A DNA stretch of 64,000 nucleotides from Maniola hyperantus (Eukaryota > Arthropoda > Insecta > Lepidoptera > Nymphalidae). The notes beneath the pieces are model-generated. The model made no database searches. It was not told the origin of the DNA and saw only the letters and a list, made by a program, of their open reading frames with translations. Shown piece after piece: positions 23,067-35,000 of this stretch. The position numbers were made by a program, and so were the translations under genes. Each line of letters begins with the position of its first letter. Position 1 is the first letter of the stretch. The stretch spans positions 7,486,533 through 7,550,532 of the forward strand of contig NC_048542.1 of the NCBI RefSeq assembly GCF_902806685.2. Reading direction: 5' to 3'.

Positions 23067-26000
23067 CTACTTCTTATTATCGATACAACAAAGTAATTTA
23101 AAATTTCTTCCGAACATCTCCCCATCCTCGAGGGTCTGTGGTAGAGGCTGGTTGAGGGTCTCGGGTAGGAAGAGTGACGTCACCCCTGCCATCACGCTCA
23201 GTACCCCCATGATGATGAGAGGAAGATATCTGGAGTATGTAGCCTGGAAAGAAGAAAAGAAAACATCTGGGAAATAAGAAAATAGGTTGTAAAAACAGTA
23301 CACGGCTGAAAATACTGTACATAGACCTTTATAATGAGCTTTCGGCTTTGTAGTGCGTTGTCTTTGTCACACATACCTATATATGACGTTTCCTCGGTCT
23401 TAACGACAGAGACATGCTCTACAAAACCGCTAAAAGTAAGTACATTATTTTCTGCCGATAAATTTCTAAATATTTTTTTATAATTTTTTATGATTGTGTT
23501 TTTACCTAAACTTCAAGGAAATTTCTAAATAATTTTTAAATACATTATCAAAAATTTCGGAACCGGCAGTATTCGAACCTGCGTCTCCTGGGAGCGCGCC
23601 CTTGAAATTATCTAATTTACGTTTTTTTCTTCTTGCTTCTTTCTTCGCCGACTTGTTCGGCTTGGGATAACTATTGGGATTTTGATCAGAACTAGAGCAG
23701 TCTCAACGGTTAATTCTAAATTTTGTTTTATGGACAAGAACATAAAGAGCAGACAAGGTCTAGCTGAAGACAAAATAACATTTTGGTTTAGTACTTCAGC
23801 TAGATAAGTTCAAGGTCACTGTTTAGTGCGGTGGTGAACAAAGACAAGAGGATTGCACTAGAACAAGATTTATTTAAATTGAGCTGCAGGCAGATATGAG
23901 AGCATAATAGCTCTGTATAAAAAAACTGGCCATCATTACCCATATTATCATTACCCATATTTATAAATGCGAAAGTTTGTTTGTTTGTTGGTTTATTGGT
24001 TTGTCCTTCAATCACGTCGCAACGGAGCAACCGATCGACATGATTTTGTGCATCACTACCCATATTATAAATGCGAATGTGTTTGTTCGTTGGTTTATTG
24101 GATATTGGTTTGTCCTTCAATCACGCTGCAAAGAAGCAACCGATCGACATGATTTTTTGCATGTTAAAGACCTGGAGAGTGACATAGGCTACATTTTATC
24201 CCGGAACATCAAAGAGTTATTTTTAAAAACCTAAATCCAGGCGGAACAAGTTGCGGGCATCAGCTAGTTCAACTATAATTATGGGTTCTACTTGTAGGAC
24301 AAAGGAGAAGAAGTACTTAAACTCACCAGTGCCACGATGTATGGAACTGTCAGCAACCCGATACCAGCTACGACCGAAGAAGCACCCATAGCTTGCGCCC
24401 TCACGACCGTAGGGAGCAATTCGCCAATTTGTACGTAGAATACTGCAAATGACGCCGCAGCACATAGTCTTGCCAGCATAGCTAACGAAACTATTACCCA
24501 TGGCCACGCTGCAATGAAAAATATATCGTTCAAAGCATTGTATGGTAAAATTAAGGAAAACTCTGGGAGGAAAGGACTAGCAAGAATAAGTGAACGTTTG
24601 AATATACTGTATGGTGATAAGGGAATTTCGCAAAAACCAGGGTAAGCAAATGATTAAAATTTAAGTAAAACTTGATGAAAATTATCATCAAATAATATGT
24701 ATCAGGGTCACTTAATAATAGATTTTAATGAGTGACATATAGAAATTACCTTCAGGAACTAATGCACAGCTCAAGCATGCTAATCCTCCAAGGTTGATAA
24801 AAACGCACAGCACCCAACGTCGGCCGTATCGTTCCATGCACTGCCATGCTATGAAGTACGATGGTATTTCCACTGCACCACCTAAAATTTAATTATGGTG
24901 ATGAAAAGGGGTAAAATTATCTAATCAAAAAAATTATTATTATGTGCTTAAAGGTCTCTAAACTCACCAATGAAAAAAGCTAAATAATCGTCCACGCCTA
25001 AATTTGACGTGTTGTAACTTAAACTATTATATACTACTCCTAGTGCAGTCCAATTAAAAGTAAGTATTAAAAACTTCTTCCTTATATTTGGATACCTAAA
25101 TACATCTAATGGAGATGCTCCGCAATCTCCGTCGGAGTTCTGATCATCCATTTTCTTCTTTTCATGAATATCTTCGTTTTCTTTAAACAGAATTCTATTA
25201 ACTAATTGTATAGATTTTCTTCCTAAACTATTTGGTATAGAATATTCCGTCTGTGAGGTTCTTTGTTGTAATTCGGTGTCACGAATTGGATCCTTCTGAT
25301 TCAATTTCATTATTTCATCTTTAAGACATTCAGCATCTCTTGGGGATCTAGATTTCTGAATTAAATCACCTACTTCTGAAATTCTTGGTTCTAAATTTTC
25401 CTTATTCTCAATATCACTTTCATTATTTTTTCTGTATTCAGGTTTAAAGGTAAGCATATTGTTGATTCTTCTATCCTGATGGTCTTCTTTCTCTTGAAAA
25501 GGTACCTGCCCATTAGCAATAGGCATTATGGAAAGCTCTGCTTCCGTTTCTTCATCTTTTATCTTTTTCTGCAATGTACATATGATATAAAAATTGTAAA
25601 TACCGATACCGTGTGAAAAGAATGAAAAAATGTGTAGAAACATATTTTCAGATTGAAAATAAGATTAAGTACCTACTTACATGCAATTCTATAAGAAATC
25701 CGTGAGGTAAGATTATGCCGTTTTTCTTGGCTAGATTTCTAAGAACTTTTTCAGCGTCCGCAATACGTCCTCTTCCAACCAACCATCGTGGAGATTCAGG
25801 AATTAGCCAATAACAACTGAAAATAACGCACTCTTGTATAAATTAAAACATCTATGTGTTGTTATGGTAATACACGCTTTAGGAGCTAGAAGCCTTTACA
25901 TACCCATACAATAATATAAAAGGAAGACTGGTAGCCAGAGATAAGTAGAACCAGTCACGTAGCAAAAAAGCCAGAAGTGCTAGCAAGCACATTCCACTTG

Positions 26001-29000
26001 CAAATAGCATACCCACAACGATTCCTGCAATTAGATATTTTATTTATATAGCATTTTTATTATTCTAAGGTTTTTTTAGCGTTTAAACTACCGTGAGTGA
26101 TTTCCATTATAAATAATATCTATCCCCGCAGTCACAGCCGCGGCGCGTGCGCGAACTAACTTTCTTGAAAAAGGACCCCGGATGGGTTCGAAACTAGTCG
26201 GGCTAACGTCGCCTAGACACGTGAGTACAGCCGGGATAGATATTATTTATAATTCTTAGGTTTTATTGATATTAATGTTTTCGAGTAGATACAAACTTGT
26301 ACCTGTATGAGTTCTTGTGGCTGGAGGCATTAATTCTAATGCCAGAATGAAAGGCTGCTGATAAAGCGCGGGGAAAAATAGCCCTCCCAAAATCCTCAAA
26401 ACGATGTAACCCCAATAATTGCCAGGAAATGATGCAAGTATACATAATGGCACTTCGAAAAAGATCATAAGCAAGATTGTAGGTCGCCGACCGTATCTGA
26501 AAGAAAAATGGTTATTTCAAATCAAAAATAAATACTGACCATATTGCATTGCTAAAGATTCCGAAGATTTCCGAGTCAGTGGGACAAAAAATAATTTACT
26601 AGAATATAATAGAAAATAGAAATCAACTAACCTGTCTGATATCCATCCAAAGAATAGATTACCAACGAGGGAACCCATCCAGAAGAGGGTGTTACTAGTT
26701 CTGGGCAACCATTCGTTGTTGCATACCAACAAAAACTGAAAGATTGCATAAGTTATTATTTTTAAACAATTTCTCTTGAATGAAATCAACTTTAATCATC
26801 AAGAAACTTTAAAAAAATAAAAAATTACGAGATCCAAAAACCCAATCAGTCAAATAAAAAATTTAGTTTGAACAATTAATTTTTCCCTACAACTTTTTGA
26901 AGTATTCAAAAGAAAACTATGGAGATCCATAAACTGCCAACTAAGTACTTTGACCAAAAACTAAGTTCATCCAAAGGGGGTAATCCCGCTAGCATCAGGA
27001 GCGCAATGGCTTGCAGCGATGAAATAGTTTATTACAACTACAGTTTATTTTGTTAATTCTATCATTTTAGTTAAGGCAAAAATGGTTGTAGTTTTAGTTA
27101 AGTTATCTTATCCTAATCCTAATCCTAATAATATTATAAATGTGGATGTTTGGATGTTTGTTACTCAATCACGCAAAAACGGCTGAACGGATTTGGATGA
27201 AATTTGGAAAGGAGATAGACTATACCCTGGATTAACACATAGGCTACTTTTATCCCGGAAAATCAAAGAGTTCCCGCGGGATTTTGAAAAATGTAAATCC
27301 ACGCGGACGAATTTGCAGGCATCAGCCATTTTATTTATAAAAATAATTATTTGTCTCACCTCTGTAACCAAAGTTTTCCTGTAATGTGCTGTGTCAAATC
27401 TCCATGAATTCGTACACGCGATAGGTTCTTTCTGTACTGCCACAATTGCATCTTGTACTCGCTGTATCTGCAATAGGTTGTTTATTTACGTTAAAGCGTG
27501 TCTATACCATACAGATTTGTCTGTTTTGATAGATTATAATATGGAATTAAGATTGTTCTTCCTTGTGTATCATGGACTTCCGCGAAGTATCATCTGCTTC
27601 TACCCAACCCAATTTTCTTGGAGCAAGCATCGAACAGACAGTAAATTTTCTTGGATGGTCAAGTGATATGCCTAGATCGACAAATTAAGCACAAATTAAT
27701 AAAATGCATCTACTAAATAATAAAACAATTTATTCGCCTACGAAACCCATATTACTTACATACCTTTTCGTATCTTGAATTTGGATCACTGGATAAAATA
27801 ATGTCCTTAATTTTTAAAAATAACAGCATGCCGTCCGCTTCTTGCGTAAAATTTCTGAAAATAAAGAGAAAACAACATTGAATCTTTAGAATCATCATCA
27901 TCATAGTTACTACAATTTTTTTTTTTGTAAAAAGAATAGTAGCCATGTTAAGTGACTAATATTCCCCTTTCCTCTCCAACTAAGCGTCAAGCTTGTGCTA
28001 GGAGTAGGTACGACAATAGTGCAACGGGCGGGGTTTGAACCGTCGACCTTTCGGTTTTCAGTCCACTCCTTGACCCGTTGAGCTATTGAGGCTCAATATG
28101 ATTATACCATCGATGGATTATACCAATGATTGTAGCAAAGCGTCTCTAACCACTAGGCTGTCATGAGTGAGTGTCATCGTTTTTGAGTTAGTGGTTAGAG
28201 ACAACACAAAAAGCGGTAGGTACAGTTCTTCTTTGTCGTATCACTCTTGGCAGAGCGGTCGTGGTCATCACGAGGCAACGTCTTTGAGGGCAGATGTTAT
28301 ATGCCTCACGAGCATTCGCCATTTCTCCCTGCTGGCTGACAGCCTGGTACACTCGTGCAAAGGACCGCCCACAGCAGACTTAATTTGGTCGGTCCATCGC
28401 ATGGGTGACCTTCCTCGCCCTCTGGTGCCCTCCACCCTGCCCTGCACGACAAGACGCTCAATGGAGTCACTCTCACGCCGGGAGACGTGCCCGAAGAATT
28501 TTAATATGCGACTCTGTACTATCGACGAAAGTCGTTTTTTAATGCCGAGTTCTTGGAGTATAGAGATGTTGGTACGAAATTCGGTCCATGAGACTCCTAG
28601 CATGCGCCTCCAGCACCACATCTCCAGAGCATCAATCTTCTTCTTCTCGACCAGTCGCAAAGTCCACGTCTCCGCAGCGTATAAAAATATGGAGAAAACA
28701 AATGTTTGAAAGAGCCGGATCTTCGTAGCTTTTGTAATGTTCCTGTTCTTCCATATTTTCTTCAGCTTGTCCATCGCAGTTCTTGCTATCGCCATACGTC
28801 GTTTTACTTCTTCTACGCAACCTCCATTGTTCGAAATTGAAGCACCAAGATATATGTAGGATTGGACGACCTCGCAGTTCGCAATCTGAGTGACTTCGGG
28901 CGAGTTATTGTTGGCTCGGTTTACAATCATCATCTTAGTTTTACTGCGGTTTATCTTTAATCCGAACTCTAGGCTCACGCGCTTCATTTTGAGAAGTAGT

Positions 29001-32000
29001 TCCTCCATATGACGAGCACTGGTTGCAAACAGGGTGGTATCGTCAGCGTAGCGCAGATTTGATAGCTTGTAGCCACCAATAGCAACACCGTCTGTCCAGT
29101 CTTCAAGAGTAATGCGCATTATGAGTTCGGTGTAAGCATTGAACAAAAGCGGTGATATTATGCATCCTTGGCGAACACCTGCACTGGGATGGAAGTCTTT
29201 TGACAAAACATCATCCGTCCGCACCGATGCAGTCCCATCTTCGTAAAGGCGTCTGAGAAGATGAACTAAGTGTTGCGGTGTACCCATGACCAGCAAAACA
29301 TTCCACAGTTTCGGCCATTTCACAGAGTCAAACGCCTTGGAGAAGTCAACAAAGCAAATATATGTTGGTTTGTTGAACTCTCATGCCTTCTCTATAACCT
29401 GGCGAACAATAAGGATTTGCTCACGTGTACCCTTTCCCTTAACGAAACCGGCTTGTTCTAGTGCTATCTCCTTGGACAGAAAGGTCTTCAGTCGCTTATT
29501 CAGAATGTGTAACAAGATTTTGCTAGCGTGCGATATAAGTGCAGTACGAAAGCGGAAAGTAATGTACCTTTAGAAAGAGAAAGCAGATTTGTAGAGCGTT
29601 GTCCCTGTCATTGAGACCGACAAAATGTCATATAGGAATGAGTGACAGAGACAACGCTCTACAAAGCCGAAATGTTACTCTAAAGGCCGATGTATATTAC
29701 TTTTGGCCGCAAATTGTCTACTTCGGCTGCCTATTCGGTGGGCTTTGATTCTAGGCACACACCTCTAACGTTTCGGAGTGTGTTTTTGTGCGTGCGTTTT
29801 AAGCAATTAAAAATATCGCTTGCTATAGCATAAAGGAAAACATAGTGAGGAAACGTGCCTGCTTGAGAGTTTTCCATAATGTTCTCAAATATATTGTATG
29901 AAGTCTGCCAATCCGCAAAATATGTCTAAGTAGGCTTACCTATATACATAGTCTAAATACGACGAGAAAGTTTAAGGACATTGTGCCGCTGGGTATTGAC
30001 CTGTCCTGAAATAAAATTACTTTTCCTCCAAGTCTCAGACAAATTCTTTCAATAGATAGTCAATGACTATGAATTTTCTTTGGAGTGAACGTTAAATCAA
30101 AATAAGCATTTTATATTAGTCATAGCTGTAAGCCACTATATTATTGAAAATGTATTCTCTAACGAGCTATATTTCATACAAAATCATCCTTATTAACTCC
30201 GTAATGAAAATCAGTAGCCTATCCGTCGTTTGTATTCCATCGAACACCATCAAGTGTGAAGCGCTTGTCTGGCTGATCGCCAACACGTTCATGACTACAA
30301 AATCAAAATTCTAAAAGCACGCACCTGACGGCTTTGAAAACATGCAGAGTAATTCTAATTTTGGCCTTGTTTTTGGGGCCATATTCATAAACAATTTTAC
30401 TCGTTATAGAGGAGAGCCAGCGCGTACCAGAGCTTCGTTATTTGATAAAAGCTGAAAGTTTCTCTGCGTATTGTCCCCAACGCTGGGAAGAACTTGTATG
30501 GATGTTTCTTTGGATCATGGCGGCTTTGGGAGATAGCAGGTAAAAAAGGTGTAAAGAGCCTCAATAGCTCAATCGGTAAAGGAGTGGACTGAAAACCGAA
30601 AGGTCGACGGTTCAAAAACCCGCCCGTTGCACTATTGTGGTACCTACTCCTAGCACAAGCCTGACGCTTAGTTGGAGAGGAAAGGGGAATATTAGTCATT
30701 TAATATGGCTAATATTCTTTTTAAATAAAAAAAAAAAAAAAAAAAACTTACGTTAAAGTAAAAAGTCTACCTACCTGTTATCTCCCAAAGCCACCATGGT
30801 CCCAACAAACATCCGAACAAACGTTCCTCCCAGTGTTGGGGACAATGTGCAGAGCTGGGGACAATGTGCAGTGTTGGGGGCAATGTGGTGTTCAGCTTTT
30901 ATTAAATAACGAAGATCTGGCACGCGCTGGCTCTTAGTCCATTATATAAAATAATAGAGGATGCCCAAGATTTCGTCCACGTGGATTTTATACTAGCGGT
31001 AATTTTACTGTAACTTCATTTTATTTCGTTTTCAAACAACTTCATCAGTTATAATATTATGTTCAACCCAGGTGTTATTTTTCTTAATTTTTCCATTTTG
31101 CGGACACTTGCTACTTATATGCAAACCTATTGAAGAGATTTATTTTGGCCGTTACTTTTAACATTCATTGGACTTCACAGAGAATTTAACCTCAAGAGTA
31201 CATACAAGTACCTACGAGTATATACCTACAAGGTTTTGCATGAAAACAAGATCGTAAAATATTGGCGGGGGACGGGGGATAATGCTTTGTTGTGATTGGT
31301 GGACTCAAAAGTCACGTAATCAAGACAATGTTCGGAATGAGGCTACCGAATGGGTGTGGGCCGACTTTTATGCTAAGCAACTGCCTAAGCTTGGCGATCG
31401 GGAGTATCCGGCTATTAGGCGTCAATACAGTGGTCTGTGTTGGACTTTAACAAACCCAAACTTTTAACTCATTATCATTATTTTATAATGTATAATCATC
31501 GTGATATAACTATAGTAAGATTAAAAAATACTCACTTTATACCAAAATAGTCTTCAAGATCAACATACAGAGCTTGCAAGTCAAGGGAATAGCTTCGGCA
31601 AGTGTCATGCACTCCATTTTCTTGTGGCACAGTCAGATTTCGAAGCATTTCATCTGGGAACGCTAGGCCTTCAAGTTCTGTAGGTGGAGCACACCAGTGC
31701 TCTGGAGTGGCGTTTGTGAAGACCTGGAATAATTTTTGAATATTATGATTCAATTTCCAATCTTATTCGAAATTGTATAGTGAAAAAAGTTACTGCAATG
31801 CATTATTTCATTTTCGAAGATAATAATTAAGTAAGTAGGTATATACCTAATAGATATACCTACACTTTTATATTATAGTAATTCTAAGTTTCAATAATAT
31901 TTCCATTCTATCATCTGTAAAACACTCTACTATTACTACTTTTTACTCAACTAACTGAAGGGTAGGTATAGAGTTTAGCAGTTATGTGTGTTTATTAGGC

Positions 32001-35000
32001 CGCGATTAGTACCTACACCTGCAAGTTTTACTCACGTAAGTAGCTTACGTAATTAATTGACAACTTTACTAATGTAAATGTAGGTACCTACTTATAAGTG
32101 TGTTTACATTAGTTTTGTCGTAAGTTAATGATGTAAGCTATGCGAGTAAAACTTACAGGTGTAACCGCGGCCTTACGTAGTAATTTTTTATATTGATCAT
32201 ATTGATCTCTGGCATCCAATATCTGAAAAAAAATATGGTAATTTTTGTATTACCAAAAATTTGAGACAAGAATCTCTATATCTTCTTATAATATAAAAAT
32301 GAATCACCAAATGTGTTGGTCATCGCAAATCTCGAGAACAGCTGAACCGATTTCGCTAATTCTTTTTCATAATATTCCTTGAAGTACGGGGATGAATCTT
32401 AGGGTGAGAAAAATTTAAAAAAAATCCTGAAAAAATCGACTATTAGGTGGTACGAAGTTCGCCGGGGCAGCTAGTAATATAATATTTTTTATCTGTTAGT
32501 AAAAACTTTTGTCCGTGTTGTTGCGTTAAGCTGGCTATACACTGAGGAGTTTTTTTTTATAGAATAGCGCTTGGCTGCAATCTGGCATGTGATGATGCAG
32601 CCTAAGATGGAGCGCGCTTGCCTAGAAAATGCCTATTCACTCTTGACTTGAAGGTACCCATATTGTAATTTGAGGGGAAAACTGATGCTGGAAGGGTGTT
32701 CCGAATCTCAGCGGTTCGAATTAGAAATGAGGAGACAAATCGCTTCGTACGTATCCGTGGAATTTTGACTACGTACGGGCACAGCCTTGAAATTGTATAC
32801 AGTCCAATTACGAATGTACTTGTACAGAACAACGGTGGGGTGGGTTGCGGAGCGCGGGCGCGCTGAACACAGATTCGCGTAGTCTGTGTGATTGATGGAC
32901 GAGGGTTTACGTGAGCGTGGTTTTAAATATTTTAAGTGTCGTCTAGTAAGTTCTACCATAAAATGGTGCATTACTGTTCTGTCTACGGATGCTATACGAA
33001 TTCTAAACAGAACAAGGGTCTAAAATTTCACCGATTTCCCCGCGATGCGAGGTAAATTTAATCCCAATTTTGTGACAACCCTTGTATATTTGCGTAGGAA
33101 CACGTATATACCTACACGAGCGGCGACATCGCTCGACTTCAAAGGCGTCGAACAACTGGTAGTATTTCGTTAAACTGTGGTACGGGTGCAGACCTTGTCC
33201 GATGCCTTGCGGTACGATAGTAGAAAGGTGAAGGAGGAACCAAGGTGAAAAGTTCTTCGGCACACTTTCCGAAATATATCCTATGTAGCATGTATTAGTA
33301 TCTGTATCTGTAACAACCTACAAGCGAATATCCAAAATTGACACCATGTATCTAGCTACGAGGCTCCTGATTCCAGTGCACGCGCTGTGCTCGGAGAAAA
33401 CTCACGAGCCCCGAGAACTCACAGTTCACTCCGATGCCGCGGTCCAGGAATGAGTAACTTGGAGCTAGGGTTGCCACATGCTATCCAAATGGGAGACAAG
33501 TCCTCCTTTTCCAGAAATTGTCCTCCCATCCTCCCTCATTACCTGGACATTCTAAAACAGATTTTTATTTATTTTTATGCTAAACAGTTTCTGATTTATC
33601 ATACAAAATATCGGCTGTAAACCCGCGGTGCGCGAGTCTGACTCGCACTTGGCCGGTTTTTCACAGGCTCCCGCCAACGCACCTATACTCACTTGACACA
33701 TTATTAGGTATTTATCTGGTATAATTATTAATGCTACACCTCTAACCCCTAAGTGAGTAACTAGCTTTAAGAGAACAATAAGTCATGATCAGCTTGTCTA
33801 AAGTCTGTTTGTACAAAACCAGTTTGGCAACTTTTTTGATGGTGGATAAGTAAATATTATATTATGCGATTGAAGTACCTATTATATAAAAAACTTACCA
33901 GAGTACCGATCTACACTTTGTTGGTACTTACTTAGATTTAATTCATTTTAACTAAAATTTCAGAATTAGCGATGCAAATAGTTTCGGTGGCAGGCTAATT
34001 TTACCACTTTACTGGCATTCGTTTAGGTTTGATTGCTCCCACAATCAGGTTTCAATCAGGTTTCAGGTTATTCGAATAGTTCGAATAAAAATCTAATAAA
34101 AATCTAACATAAAATATTTTAGACTTTCTCCGGATAGTTCAAAATTCCTACTCCTGGTATAATAATAGGTAGGTATAATAGCTATCGGGTTTTTTTAGTT
34201 TCACTAAAAATAAATAATATTTAACTAATTGTTTTATACTTAAGACCTTTTAGATTAACTTTAGACCTAGATTTATAAATACCTAATAGATTCATGCTAT
34301 GATTAACAGATACCCATTTGTTAATAATAAATTCATAACAGATGAAGGGTAAAAACACAAAACTGCCATACAACGCCGCGCGCACCATCGACAATATCTT
34401 TGAACTCGCACGACGAAGCTTCGCATAAACTAATGGATTCGGCATGTGCGCGTACCTAACCGCAACTACGATGGAACACGCTTTTTGCGATCTGTGATAC
34501 TGGACAAATCGTTAAATTATTATTATTAAGTAATTAAATAATTATTGAATTAACAAAAAATACGTCCAGTAGGTACATACCTACTGTTTACGATCCTTGA
34601 ATGGTTTTATTTTTATCCAAACCATGGCAGCAAGACGCTCGGCGCGAAATCGCATCGCGTCGCAGTTTTTTGGGTTGCAAATTCGCATCGTACCTATACC
34701 AACGCCTCCGTTTCGTGTTTCGTTCGGCCCGAATGTCGACCAATAGGGTCGACATTCGGGTATCCGTATCTCATACTTTTTTGCTACGTAGGAAATTCGT
34801 CGTTGTAGTTTCTTATTATGTAAGAAATAAATAACTGAACCATTTCTGTGATTTCACTAGTATTAGGTACTATGGCAAGAGTTGACCTAATTTATTATCT
34901 TAGACATTTCAGTGACTAATGAGTAAGGACTACATTATGCAAATTACTATTGCAAATGTTTCACTCGGAATGTACAGGAAAATTTGAATTACAAATTAGA

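Noticed and set aside
28167..28709. 180-aa plus-strand open frame
   Set aside because: It is the antisense shadow of the RTE reverse transcriptase.
31282..31467. 61-aa frame rich in Trp and charged residues in an OCT-like intron
   Set aside because: Looks protein-like but no family or splice sites could be assigned.
34221..34445. 74-aa minus-strand frame upstream of the OCT-like exon 2
   Set aside because: No motif, and not needed for the complete transporter model.
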